DNA of 64,000 nt from assembly GCF_003352005.1 (NCBI RefSeq), contig NZ_CP024848.1, forward strand, positions 1,125,001 to 1,189,000, given 5' to 3'. Origin of the DNA: Oceanobacillus zhaokaii (GTDB lineage: Bacteria > Bacillota > Bacilli > Bacillales > Amphibacillaceae). Below, piece by piece: positions 35,333-43,971 of the stretch. The notes below the pieces were generated by a model, which did not search any database, was not told where the DNA came from, and saw only the letters and a list, made by a program, of their open reading frames with translations. Positions within the stretch are counted from its first letter, which is position 1. Every line of letters starts with the position of its first letter. Position numbers and translations under genes: made by a program.

Positions 35333-35851
35333 ATGGTTAAATTTTCTTCTAAAGAAAAACTACAAGCAGTAAAGCGATATTTAGATGGAGGCGAAAGTGG
35401 TTTAGATATTGCTCGGTCTATTGGTGTACATCATAGTAACCTTCACCAGTGGATTAAACAGTATGAACTTTTTGGTGAGAATGTATTTCGAAAAAACTAT
35501 ACAACCTACTCTGTAGAGTATAAACTAGACGTACTTAGCTACATGAACGTACAAGGGACGTCTATCAGGGAAACGGCGGCAATTTTTAATATTCCATCTC
35601 CTGAAACACTTCGAAAATGGAAAGTTGCCTACGAAACAAAAGGAGCAGATGCCCTAAATGCGAAGAAAAAGGGGCGTCCTTCTATGAAAAATGAAGACCA
35701 GAATGTACGAAAGAAACCTATACCTACAAAAGATTCTATTGAGGATTTACAGTCGGAATTAGAGTATTTACGAGCGGAGAATGCATATCTAAAAAAGCTC
35801 CAATCCTTAGTTCAGGAGAGAGAAAAATCAAAACTAAAGAAAAAGCGTTAG
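35333..35851 (+). CDS. IS150-type transposase orfA
   Basis: DNA-binding half of the IS3-family transposase, ~172 residues from ATG 35333 (an upstream in-frame start lacks a better site). Two helix-turn-helix units are seen: GESGLDIARSIGVHHSNLHQWIKQYE and TSIRETAAIFNIPSPETLRKW. A C-terminal leucine-zipper (ELEYLRAENAYLKKL) follows. The slippery heptamer A-AAA-AAG is at 35791-35797, in phase for -1 frameshifting, and the -1 frame is open from there into orfB. Confidence 0.88.
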   Translation: MVKFSSKEKLQAVKRYLDGGESGLDIARSIGVHHSNLHQWIKQYELFGENVFRKNYTTYSVEYKLDVLSYMNVQGTSIRETAAIFNIPSPETLRKWKVAYETKGADALNAKKKGRPSMKNEDQNVRKKPIPTKDSIEDLQSELEYLRAENAYLKKLQSLVQEREKSKLKKKR

Positions 35852-36693
35852 TAGTTAATGAACTGAGGAAAGAATTTGCATTAGATATCCTTCTCCATAT
35901 AGCTGAGATAAAGAGGAGTACTTTTTATTACTGGATTAAGAAATCTGCAAATCCAGATCCAGATATTGAACTTAAAACGTTAATTCAATCTATTTATGAT
36001 GAACATAAGGGACGTTATGGATATCGACGTATTCGTGATGAACTAAGAAACCGTGGATATCAAGTAAACCATAAGAAAGTCCAACGAATTATGAAGGAAT
36101 TAGGATTAGTTTCTCTCGTAAGAATAAAGAAATATCGTTCCTATAAAGGAAAAGTGGGTAAAATAGCCCCGAATATTTTAGAGCGTAATTTTACTGCTGA
36201 AAAACCTAATGAGAAGTGGGTAACTGACATTACAGAATTTAAACTATTTGGAGAGAAACTCTATCTATCTCCAATTCTAGATTTATTTAATGGTGAAATC
36301 ATCACATATACCATTGGTTCCAGACCAACTTACTCCCTTGTTTCAGATATGTTAAACCAGTCATTTGAACGCTTAACAGGCGATGAGAACCTAATCATCC
36401 ACTCTGATCAAGGCTGGCATTACCAAATGAAACAATATCGTCACGCCTTAAAAGAACAAGGCATTACACAAAGCATGTCCCGTAAGGGCAACTGTTACGA
36501 CAATGCCGTAATCGAGAATTTCTTTGGAATTATGAAGTCTGAGTTTCTTTATTTAAGTGAATTTAAGAGTATTGATCATTTTAAACAAGAACTTAAAAAA
36601 TATATGGATTACTATAATAATAAACGGATTAAGGCAAAACTAAAGGGCATGAGCCCGATACAATATCGAACCCATGCCCATCAAGCTGCCTAA
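35797..36693 (+). CDS. IS150-type transposase orfB (by -1 frameshift)
   Basis: Catalytic DDE half of the transposase, produced as an OrfAB fusion. Seen are HTH_21 (HKGRYGYRRIRDEL), DDE integrase-core residues in VTDITEF (first Asp), IHSDQGWHYQ (second Asp) and NCYDNAVIENFFGIMKSE (Glu), and the family-typical end LKGMSPIQYRTHAHQAA. No independent start with a good ribosome-binding site exists near 35850; an internal ATG at 36091 would give only the core. Confidence 0.87.
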   Translation, partial: APILSSGERKIKTKEKALVVNELRKEFALDILLHIAEIKRSTFYYWIKKSANPDPDIELKTLIQSIYDEHKGRYGYRRIRDELRNRGYQVNHKKVQRIMKELGLVSLVRIKKYRSYKGKVGKIAPNILERNFTAEKPNEKWVTDITEFKLFGEKLYLSPILDLFNGEIITYTIGSRPTYSLVSDMLNQSFERLTGDENLIIHSDQGWHYQMKQYRHALKEQGITQSMSRKGNCYDNAVIENFFGIMKSEFLYLSEFKSIDHFKQELKKYMDYYNNKRIKAKLKGMSPIQYRTHAHQAA

Positions 36694-36751
36694 TAAAATA
36701 ACCTGTCTAACTTCTTGGGGTCACTTCATTGAAGAAGCGTCTCATTCTTTA

Positions 36752-36897
36752 TTCAGCTAAAGGGTGCGATAGTTAAACAAGGCGATCATTAAATTTGGTC
36801 GCCTTTTTCTTCTGAAAAAATTAAATAATATGTTTTGAATATTATGTTATTATTCAGGTGTAGAGATATTCAGCTAACGGGGCAGGTTAGTTGAAGA
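36752..36897 (+). repeat. Array repeat, copy 6 (long form, complete)
   Basis: Arm A CTAAAGGGTGCGATAGTT (36757), hairpin GGCGATC/GGTCGCC with T5, ~65 bases containing TTTTGAATATTATGTTATTA, then arm B CTAACGGGGCAGGTTAGTTG (36874). The middle matches the long copies at 45970 and 50276. Confidence 0.85.
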
Positions 36898-36924
36898 TTC
36901 GATTTCCGAAATAACCAATCTTTT

Positions 36925-37125
36925 TTAATAAAATGAATAGCGATAAACACTGAAACCTCGTATATTGATTGAAATTTGATACCAATACATCCATCTCCAT
37001 CTCTTCAATTGCGTTTTGTTCCGAATACTTAATTTTCCCATTACTTCTTTTACTGGTACCTTAGCCAATCGCATTTCTATCGCTTTCAATTTCACTTCAA
37101 CTGGATAACTGACTCTTGTCCCCAT
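36925..37125 (-). pseudogene. IS3-family orfA fragment
   Basis: The N-terminal ~45 residues (SYPVEVKLKAIEMRLAKVP, then LSIRNKTQLKRW) are the helix-turn-helix of an IS3-type orfA. The frame then continues into unrelated residues and ends. TGAGACAAATAAAAGCACC at ~37200 on the minus strand looks like the terminal repeat of that element. It is a truncated insertion-sequence end. Confidence 0.7.
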
Positions 37126-37258
37126 AGAAAAAACACCTCCGTATTGAATTTAGGTATTGTATACCCGTTTTTCAACGAAAGGTGCTTTTATTTGTCTCAT
37201 TTATTTAGGTCAGTGCGAAGAGTTATTATGTCTTAATAAGGGCTTTATAATAAAGGAA

Positions 37259-38203
37259 TTATTGTAAGTCTGCTACAAGACGCCCTTTTACTTCACCGCG
37301 TTTTAGTCGTTCTAATCCATTGTCGATTTCTTCAAAGGTAGTTGTCGATAAAGCTGGGTTAAGCTTACCTGTTGCCATTAGTTCGTAAACGCCTGCTAAA
37401 TCTTCAACACCGCCACCCATTGAACCTAAAAGTTGTACATGTTTTAATATAAGCGAATTCGTATTGATTTCAGCTTGTAAGCGTCCCATACCAACCTGAA
37501 CTACACGACCGTGTTCAGCTACAACATCGATAGCACCTGCTGTTGTAGTACCAAAACCAGCAAAGTCTACGATTAAGTTTAAGCCGACATCTGCAAGTTC
37601 TCTAATATCAGAAACCACTTTTTTTACACCTAGTGATTCAGCTAATGGCCAAGCATCTTGTTTTGGTTCCGCTGCGTATACCTCTGCCCCTTTTAGGACA
37701 GCAATACGAGCACCGATTTGTCCAAGACCGCCAATACCAATAATACCCACTTTTTCACCTGGTTTGATTTGACCGACTGTAACAACAGCATGGTGGGCAA
37801 CATTACCAGAATCTGTGCCTGCAGCAGCTTTAATGAAGTCAACTGAATCAGGGATTTTCACAGCTACATCAGATGGTATCGAAATTTTTTCTGCATATGC
37901 CCCGTGACGGAAGTATCCAATATTAGAAGGTGGACCAGAAGGAATCCCTACACGATCTCCAATTTTAACATTTGTTACCCCTTCACCAACTGCAGAAACG
38001 ACCCCAGCCGCTTCATGTCCTAGTACTACTGGTAATTTCGGAAAGTTAACAATCCAATCCGGATCTTCAAGCGCTGATACATCTGAATGACATAAACCAG
38101 ATGCTTTTATGTCTACAACTACTTCTCCTTTTGCTGGAATTGGATCCGCTACTTCAGTTAGCTCTAATGGTTGATTTGTACCTTTAAAAATCCATGCTCT
38201 CAT
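37259..38203 (-). CDS. Zinc-type alcohol dehydrogenase lacking the structural-zinc loop
   Basis: MDR-superfamily oxidoreductase of 314 residues, shorter than the usual ~340. Catalytic zinc ligands are present: Cys in GLCHSD (~38) and His/Glu in LGHEAAG (~64). The four-Cys structural-zinc lobe is absent; that position reads PSGPPSNIGYFRHGAY. The Rossmann motif is GIGGLGQIG (~175). The start ATG has GGGAGAG upstream on the minus strand. It diverges from the TetR gene at 38344, the same arrangement as SDR/TetR at 25 kb, so TetR control is likely. Substrate unknown, probably a medium-chain alcohol or aldehyde. Confidence 0.83.
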   Translation of the reverse strand: MRAWIFKGTNQPLELTEVADPIPAKGEVVVDIKASGLCHSDVSALEDPDWIVNFPKLPVVLGHEAAGVVSAVGEGVTNVKIGDRVGIPSGPPSNIGYFRHGAYAEKISIPSDVAVKIPDSVDFIKAAAGTDSGNVAHHAVVTVGQIKPGEKVGIIGIGGLGQIGARIAVLKGAEVYAAEPKQDAWPLAESLGVKKVVSDIRELADVGLNLIVDFAGFGTTTAGAIDVVAEHGRVVQVGMGRLQAEINTNSLILKHVQLLGSMGGGVEDLAGVYELMATGKLNPALSTTTFEEIDNGLERLKRGEVKGRLVADLQ

Positions 38204-38343
38204 AAAAAACTCTCCCTTATAATCACTTTCAGTTCTTCAACTCAAAATAAGTGTAAAATGGAATTAGAATAATTTCAAATTAAAAAATTAATAAGTAGAC
38301 AATTCCTTAAAAAGTGTTCAGGAAAATTAAAAGAGGTGAGATA

Positions 38344-38943
38344 ATGGAAGATTTTCCATATCTAGATAAGCGAGTTCAAAAAACAAAACAAGATTTATAT
38401 AGCGTTTTTTTTGAATTACTAAAACAAAAAAATTATGCACAAATTACGATAAAGGATATTATTCAATTGGCAGAATGTAGTCGAGGAACATTTTATGCTC
38501 ACTATAACAATAAGGATGATTTATTAAATGAGATTATCCATTTTCTTTTTAAAAAAATGGTGAAGGCTTATCGTAGTTCATATATAAATAAAGCTTCGAT
38601 TAATATACAAAAATTAGTAGACGAGCCATTGAATTTATTAAATCATTTTATGCATTATGGAGAATGTTATCAATTATTACTTGGAAATAATATTCAGATT
38701 GATTTCCGTGATAAAATAACGGACGCAATCATAAGTCTATACCTAAAGGAATTTGATATTCAAAGTACATCGGATAAGAAAAAAGTAGATGTAAATTTAT
38801 TGAAACGATACTCTGCATACGGATTAGCTGGATTAATTTTGGATTGGATAATAGATGATTTTCCTATTGAACCTTATAAGTTTTCAATAGAACTAATGAA
38901 GACAATTCAATATTCACTCGGTACGATTCAAATTAAAAATTAA
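38344..38943 (+). CDS. TetR/AcrR-family regulator divergent from ADH
   Basis: DNA-binding repressor of ~199 residues, close paralogue of 25779-26396. The HTH is ITIKDIIQLAECSRGTFYAHY. The C-terminal part (GLAGLILDWIIDDFPIEP) aligns closely with the paralogue. ATG 38344 is preferred over an earlier in-frame start at 38314 because AGAGGTGAG lies directly before it. It probably represses the adjacent alcohol dehydrogenase and perhaps the two SDR genes downstream. Confidence 0.85.
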   Translation: MEDFPYLDKRVQKTKQDLYSVFFELLKQKNYAQITIKDIIQLAECSRGTFYAHYNNKDDLLNEIIHFLFKKMVKAYRSSYINKASINIQKLVDEPLNLLNHFMHYGECYQLLLGNNIQIDFRDKITDAIISLYLKEFDIQSTSDKKKVDVNLLKRYSAYGLAGLILDWIIDDFPIEPYKFSIELMKTIQYSLGTIQIKN

Positions 38944-39042
38944 TGTTTGTATGATAAGTCTCTTTATTCAAAAATGCTATTTTTATTCAGACTTATAACG
39001 TTAAATATCAACAAAACCAGCTAATAGTAGTTGATATGTTAC

Positions 39043-39091
39043 TCCATTAAAGGGCGCGATTGTTGAATAAGCGCCTCTATCTTCTTCAACT
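39043..39091 (+). repeat. Array repeat, copy 7 (arm A variant)
   Basis: CCATTAAAGGGCGCGATTGT then TGAATAAGCGCC. GGCGC and GCGCC can pair. No arm B. It shows what copy 5 looked like before the IS inserted. Confidence 0.75.
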
Positions 39092-39467
39092 CCCATGAAA
39101 ATAAAAAAGCTTAAAAAATGAAAAATGAGCATAACAAAATAGACCCACTAAAAACGCTTTTTAAAAAAGGCTGAGCCTCTAAGGGTAGTATCATTTTTAG
39201 TGTTGGATTGAAAAATAAAACCATCCTTCTCGTTAGAATGTAAAGGCAAGGCTAGTGCAACCAATCAAAAAGGATTAATCTCCCATAAGTGCTACCCATA
39301 CAGGGCGCGACAGTCTGTGATGCACCGAGATCGTTGGAGTCAGACTAACGGATGGGCTCTATGGCACCATAGTTCATCGACCTTCTTCGCCAGCCGTACA
39401 AACAGTATAGACAGTGGTATACATTTTCATTCTCTGTGGTGTAGCGCTGGTCTTGCGCTACATGTAT
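39092..39467. other. Non-coding relic between two array repeats
   Basis: About 375 bases without an ORF. It includes short inverted pieces (CACTAAAAA .. TTTTTAGTG; GTAGCGC .. GCGCTAC) and a G+C-richer part from 39290 to 39460. It may be the remains of an insertion sequence, but no transposase motif was found. Confidence 0.3.
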
Positions 39468-39551
39468 GACTAACGGGTGCGATAGTCCAAGAAGGATTAT
39501 CGCTTTTTTTGTAGAAGTTATTGTATTAACGGGGCAGGTTAGTTGAAGATT
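39468..39551 (+). repeat. Array repeat, copy 8 (complete)
   Basis: Arm A ACTAACGGGTGCGATAGTCC, hairpin GCGATAGTCC / GGATTATCGC with T7, arm B TTAACGGGGCAGGTTAGTTG at 39527. Confidence 0.85.
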
Positions 39552-39984
39552 GTTGTTTAACTTGTGTTCAACAATCGGGCCAGAGATAATGGAATCAGAC
39601 TACCAAAGAATACTGGCTATATATTTTAATATTTAATGAGATCGTGGATGAATGAATACATGGGTGGGGGTTAAATCTCCTTTCCATGGTTAAAATATAG
39701 GAAAGCAAATGGAACTAGAACTTTTAGCAGCATGAATAATCCTGCAATTGAGCCGTGCCAAAATAGCTTCACTTTTATTTTTATAGATGTATGGAAGAAC
39801 CACCCTTGCTACTGAGAAAAGTTCAGCTGCGGAGTGGTTCTTCTGAGAGCATTTTGTTCCATTCTCTTTTATCTTATTTAAAATGTTGTTATTTAAATAC
39901 CCCGTATATTCGTTTAATTGAATAATTCACGTTTTTTTATTTAGCAATAAAAATTAATAGGAATCTTTTTCACTGCATAAATAA
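39552..39984. other. Gene-free spacer after copy 8
   Basis: AT-rich, no ORF supported. GAAGAACCACCCTTGCT at ~39793 and GGAGTGGTTCTTC at ~39832 form an inverted repeat that could terminate the minus-strand SDR operon. Confidence 0.35.
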
Positions 39985-40734
39985 TTAATGAGCTAACCTA
40001 CCACCGTCAACAACTATAGTTTCACCTGAAATATACGATGCATCTTCAGAAGCCAAGAATACTACGGCTTTAGAGACATCTTCTAAATCGGCCAATTTTC
40101 CTAAAGGAACCTCACTAGCCAAACTGTCCAATTGTTCCTTATTTAGAAATTCCTTTGTTGCAGGAGTCAATATAACACCTGGAGCTACAGCATTGACACG
40201 AATATTGTTTTCACCATATTCTAAAGCAGCTCCTTTTGTTAATCCTAAAATTGCATGTTTTGCTGTAGTGTAGAATATGTTTGGATTTGCATCTACATGT
40301 CGAAAACTAGCAATAGACGCAATATTAATTATTGAACCTCTGCCTTGCTCAATCATGTATGGTATTACAGCTTTCATGCCATAAAAAACTGAATTTTGAG
40401 TGACATCAATAATTTTTAGATAATCTTCATCTTTCATATCAGCAATTTTTGCCTGAGGACCTGCATAAGCAGCATTATTTACTAATATATCAACCGTTCC
40501 AAATGTTTCTTTCGTTTTTTCTAACGCATTTGTCCAGTCATCTGGCTTTGTAACATCTAGCTTAATAAATAATGCATTATCTCCAAGTTCTTTAGCTAAT
40601 TGTTCACCTTCATCTACAAGGATATCTGAAATGACAACTTTTGCACCTTCTTTAACAAATGTTCGTACATGTTCAGCACCTAAACTTTGCGCAGCACCTG
40701 TTATAAGAGCGACTTTTCCATCTAAACGACCCAT
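39985..40734 (-). CDS. Short-chain dehydrogenase/reductase
   Basis: Classical SDR of 249 residues: cofactor motif TGAAQSLGAE, SDIL after strand 2, NNAA (for the usual NNAG), catalytic Ser in NIASIAS, YTTAK and NAVAPGVI. AGGAGGATTTG precedes the ATG on the minus strand. It is the second gene of a minus-strand pair with the SDR at 40796, 61 bases apart. Similar in type to the SDR at 24858 but not a close copy. Substrate unknown; keto/alcohol pairs of small or steroid-like molecules are typical. Confidence 0.85.
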   Translation of the reverse strand: MGRLDGKVALITGAAQSLGAEHVRTFVKEGAKVVISDILVDEGEQLAKELGDNALFIKLDVTKPDDWTNALEKTKETFGTVDILVNNAAYAGPQAKIADMKDEDYLKIIDVTQNSVFYGMKAVIPYMIEQGRGSIINIASIASFRHVDANPNIFYTTAKHAILGLTKGAALEYGENNIRVNAVAPGVILTPATKEFLNKEQLDSLASEVPLGKLADLEDVSKAVVFLASEDASYISGETIVVDGGRLAH

Positions 40735-40795
40735 ATTTGATCAAATCCTCCTAATTTCTTTTTTTTGAAAATAAATTATCTTGTTCAACATCCAG

Positions 40796-41626
40796 TTATA
40801 TTAATCCATGGATACCATGTCCTGAAAATCCATAATCAACTACGATATCTTGTCCACTTACGTAAGAAGCTAAATCACTATTTAAAAAAATTAACACTTT
40901 TGCATTATCTTCTCTCTCAGATTCTCTATCAATTTTAGATCTTGATGTAGCCATAACATCCATTCCAGTTAACTCATTGAAACTGTCCATCATTGTAGTA
41001 TTTACTGCAGAAGGTGAAACACTATTTAATCGTATATTTTGTTCTGATAGTTCATAAGCTCTTTTCTTAACCCAGGAAGTAACTAGCTCTTTTGAAACAG
41101 TATATTCTGGTATAGGTGTTTCATCATAAGGTTCCATAAATGTTTTTTCATTTTCTTTGTACCATTCTTGTGCTTCATCAAAGGATGAAGTATTTAACAA
41201 GGGTAATAGTCTTTCTTTGTTAGCGGTCCAACCCAAACCATTTATTGATGAAAGAATAGCGATAGCGCCCTCTTTTTTCATTTTGGGAACTAAAGATTCA
41301 ATAAGGTGCCTTGGTCCTATAAAATTAATAGTAATTACGTCTAATCTAGAAAAACTTTTATTTGCATATGTAGATCCCGCAACACCAGCACAATTAAAAA
41401 TTGAACTAATTTTTTCTGGGAGTTTTTCTACAGCATCATCAATTGACGATTTATCATTTAAATTAACTGGTATAAAATGATCGATTTCTATTTCTGGCTT
41501 ATTAATATCTAAACCGTACACCTCCGCACCTAACTTAGATAAAAGTCTTGCTGTTTCTTCTCCCATACCTGAAGCAACACCAGTAACTACTACTTTCTCA
41601 CCCTCATATTTGAGTACATCAATCAT
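40796..41626 (-). CDS. SDR similar to 3-alpha-hydroxysteroid dehydrogenase type
   Basis: SDR of 276 residues. The cofactor motif VTGVASGMG, the Asp of GLDI, NCAG, catalytic LSSINGLG and PEYTVSKEL are visible. Between Ser and Tyr there is an enlarged insertion of ~45 residues (NTSSFDEAQEWYKEN..), a feature of 3-alpha-HSD/carbonyl-reductase-like members that builds a substrate lid. GGGAGGAATTAT precedes the ATG. It heads the minus-strand SDR pair. The insertion suggests bulky substrates, but the exact one is unknown. Confidence 0.8.
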   Translation of the reverse strand: MIDVLKYEGEKVVVTGVASGMGEETARLLSKLGAEVYGLDINKPEIEIDHFIPVNLNDKSSIDDAVEKLPEKISSIFNCAGVAGSTYANKSFSRLDVITINFIGPRHLIESLVPKMKKEGAIAILSSINGLGWTANKERLLPLLNTSSFDEAQEWYKENEKTFMEPYDETPIPEYTVSKELVTSWVKKRAYELSEQNIRLNSVSPSAVNTTMMDSFNELTGMDVMATSRSKIDRESEREDNAKVLIFLNSDLASYVSGQDIVVDYGFSGHGIHGLI

Positions 41627-41800
41627 ATATAATTCCTCCCAAATCTTTTATTACTAATACTTTATCAACAAAAGAAAGCGATTTCAAATTTTTGAATTAT
41701 AGGAAATAGATTGTATATAATATACGTATTACAATAAACAATAAGAATTATTCATTTTTTAGAGGTCGAAAAAATAAAAGACTGTGAATAAATTCACTTT

Positions 41801-41867
41801 AACAAACGGGTGCTTTAGTTTAATAAAAAGAAGTTAAAAGTCGATTTTAAAATATCGGCTTTTTTAA
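41801..41867 (+). repeat. Array repeat, copy 9 (arm A + hairpin)
   Basis: ACAAACGGGTGCTTTAGTTT, then AAAGTCGA / TCGGCTTT hairpin with T-run. No arm B before the next gene. Confidence 0.75.
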
Positions 41868-42000
41868 TTAATTTAAAAGAAACAGCGCCAAAACCTAAGA
41901 GTTACTGGCTTAAGAGGGGTTTTTTCCAAATAAAAGAAGGAATCATTCTACCCCACATTGAATTAATAATTTAAATACAAAATTAAAGGAGTTATGAAAA

Positions 42001-42270
42001 ATGGAAAAAAGTAAACAATTAGTTATCCCTCTAGATGGCTTAATTAAATTTAAAGAACGATCAACAAGATTAATTTTAAAGTATAAATTGACTTCAGCCT
42101 TAGTTCTAACAGGTTTGATTTATTACTTTTTACTAATAACAAATAATTTACACACCGTAAATAACTTATTGTCCAATGAAATGGTTTCTGTTTTCAAAAA
42201 CATAACATACTATATTTTACCTTGGGGAATTTTCTACTGTTTAGTTCAAATAACGAGAAAAATAAAATAA
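42001..42270 (+). CDS. Small two-helix membrane protein
   Basis: Unrecognised 89-residue protein with two hydrophobic segments (about 30-47 and 65-82) and a basic N-terminus and tail, so both ends are likely cytoplasmic. AAAGGAG lies ~9 bases before the ATG. It is the first of the small single-gene units of the array; an intrinsic terminator and then a complete array repeat follow. No function can be assigned. Confidence 0.65.
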   Translation: MEKSKQLVIPLDGLIKFKERSTRLILKYKLTSALVLTGLIYYFLLITNNLHTVNNLLSNEMVSVFKNITYYILPWGIFYCLVQITRKIK

Positions 42271-42300
42271 TAAATGCCTAATTAATGGTGTAAGAATAAC

Positions 42301-42328
42301 AAAGGAGTTGTGGGTTCTACTCCTTTTC
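42301..42328 (+). terminator. Intrinsic terminator
   Basis: AAAGGAGT and ACTCCTTTT with a 10-base loop, directly before array repeat copy 10. Confidence 0.7.
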
Positions 42329-42334
42329 TTCTTA

Positions 42335-42419
42335 AGCTAACGGGTGCTTTACTTCAACAAGAAGATCGTTAATATGACGGTCTTCTTTTTACTAAAGTGG
42401 CAGGTTACATTAATAAGCA
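42335..42419 (+). repeat. Array repeat, copy 10 (complete)
   Basis: Arm A GCTAACGGGTGCTTTACTTC, hairpin AGAAGATCGT / ACGGTCTTCT with T5, arm B CTAAAGTGGCAGGTTACATT at 42393. Confidence 0.82.
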
Positions 42420-43124
42420 GTGCTGGCAATGCAATAATTGTTTTATCGCTATCTTTAGATCCATTGCAATAGATTTACCTGGACATAATCAAATTGAGCA
42501 AGTAGATAATTCTATATCCTCTTTTGTATTAGAAATTGAAAACATTTTAAAGAAATTAAAGATTTCATCAGCACATTTTATTGGAAATTCTATTGGTGGC
42601 TGGGTAATACAGGCATTTTATTCTAAATTTCCTTATTATGTAGAGTCATTGACATTATTAGACGGTGGTTACTACTTCCTTGGTGAAAGAGAAGACGTTG
42701 AAGAAGAGATTCAACTACCAGTCATTGAACGTTTGGAAGATCTTGAAAATGTTGTAAGCGAAACTACTAATTCTATGGAAAGTCTAATAGAAGAAGAACG
42801 TAGTAATTTTAAATCTTATCTGCAAAGTAACTTTGTGTTGAAAGAAGATTTATACATACACCATAGTAACGAAAAGGCATTAATACTTTATCGAAAGAAG
42901 TAACAATAAAAGACTATTGCTTGAAAAGAAAAATTGAAAAGCCCTTTTTGTTGGTCTTAGCTGAAAACAGTATGGATGAATTTAGTAAAGATAAAGCAGA
43001 AGCATTTAAACAGCTTCAGACGAATTTATCTGTTGTTCCAATTCCAAGCGGATATCATTTTTTACCAATCACAAATCCAATACAGGTGGCTAATACTTTA
43101 AAAAAACATATACTTGCTAATTGA
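42420..43124 (+). pseudogene. Alpha/beta-hydrolase, truncated at the array repeat and frameshifted
   Basis: IAIDLPGHNQ and SAHFIGNSIGGWVIQAF (nucleophile elbow G-N-S-I-G) identify an alpha/beta-hydrolase. The N-terminal strand with the oxyanion HG motif is missing: the sequence begins right after arm B of copy 10. The first ORF stops at 42903; the C-terminal part, with SMDEF and the catalytic His in SGYHFLP, continues in another frame from 42921. So there is at least one frameshift plus a 5' truncation whose breakpoint coincides with the repeat boundary. Confidence 0.75.
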
Positions 43125-43157
43125 TCAAACGGCTCAGTTAGCTAACTACTAATCGTT

Positions 43158-43222
43158 CCTTTACTAGTGCGATTGTTCAATAATAATTGTTGCCTTTTGG
43201 CTAACGACGTAGTTTAGTGAAA
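43158..43222 (+). repeat. Array repeat, copy 11 (degenerate)
   Basis: TTTACTAGTGCGATTGTTC, then TTGTTGCCTTTTGG and CTAACGACGTAGTTTAGTG in the arm B position. Clearly related but eroded. Confidence 0.6.
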
Positions 43223-43252
43223 CAAACAGATAAAGTATCGAGGGTGAAAATA

Positions 43253-43738
43253 ATGGAGAAAAAATTAGAAAGAGCTATTGATTTACGGAAAACTGGAGAC
43301 CATAAAGAATCTAATGAATTACTTATGAAACTGGTACAGGAGTTCCCCGATAATGCGTCGATTAACTATCAGTGTGCTTGGAGTTTTGATTTATTAGGAG
43401 AAGAATCAAAAGCAGTACCCTTTTACGAAAATGCAATCAAATTAGGGCTGTCTTCAAAGGAACTGGAGGGAGCTTTATTGGGATTAGGGAGTACATATAG
43501 AACATTAGGAGATTATGAAAGATCAAAAAGAACATTTCTAAAGGGAATTGAATTATTTCCACACAATAGAGCAATTCAAACGTTCTATTCGATGACCTTA
43601 TATAATTTAAACGAGCATAGTAAAGCGATGGAGTTATTATTAAAATGCTTAATAGATACAACGACAGATGATAAAATATTAAGTTATAAAAATGCAGTTG
43701 ATTTCTATTCGAATAAATTAGATGAAATTTGGGAGTAG
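43253..43738 (+). CDS. TPR-repeat protein
   Basis: A 161-residue cytoplasmic protein made of about four tetratricopeptide repeats (ASINYQCAWSFDLLGEESKAV, LGLGSTYRTLGDYERSKRTF, FYSMTLYNLNEHSKAMELL). ATG 43253 is preferred over an in-frame GTG at 43217, because GAGGGTG lies just upstream and the GTG falls inside the eroded arm B. TPR proteins mediate protein-protein contacts; the partner is unknown. It is a single-gene unit between repeats 11 and 12. Confidence 0.8.
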   Translation: MEKKLERAIDLRKTGDHKESNELLMKLVQEFPDNASINYQCAWSFDLLGEESKAVPFYENAIKLGLSSKELEGALLGLGSTYRTLGDYERSKRTFLKGIELFPHNRAIQTFYSMTLYNLNEHSKAMELLLKCLIDTTTDDKILSYKNAVDFYSNKLDEIWE

Positions 43739-43755
43739 TTTGTGAAAGAATGTTC

Positions 43756-43836
43756 TTAAAGTAACTGGTGCGTTACTTGAAGATCCATCTGGCTTATAGG
43801 CAGCTTTTCTTATTGAGCTATAGGGGCAGGTTAGTG
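43756..43836 (+). repeat. Array repeat, copy 12
   Basis: Arm A GTAACTGGTGCGTTACTT, weak hairpin with TTTTC, arm B CTATAGGGGCAGGTTAGTG at 43818. Confidence 0.8.
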
Positions 43837-43971
43837 AAAGTAAGGAATTACCAAATAGATAACAATTAGTTATTACTTTATATAATAAAGATATATTATA
43901 CTTATATTAGACATTTTAGTAATATTAAGTTAAATGGTACATAGAAAATATTTTAATAGAGGAGGAAAAAA

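Larger units (their letters stand above)
35281..36728 (+). mobile_element. IS3-family (IS150-type) insertion sequence, complete
   Basis: A 1448-bp element with terminal inverted repeats: TGAACTGCACCCCAATTGTT at the left, and at the right end the reverse complement of TGAAGTGACCCCAAGAAGTT. A TTG target duplication lies at 35278-35280 and 36729-36731. A hairpin from the left end (AATTGGGGTGCAGTTTTTT) could stop outside transcription. It contains orfA and orfB with a slippery A-AAA-AAG. Both frames are open, so it may be active. It landed inside an array repeat. Confidence 0.9.

Noticed and set aside
39092..39467. Structured non-coding RNA
   Set aside because: Several short inverted repeats exist, but no overall fold or known riboswitch motif was recognisable; treated as relic DNA.
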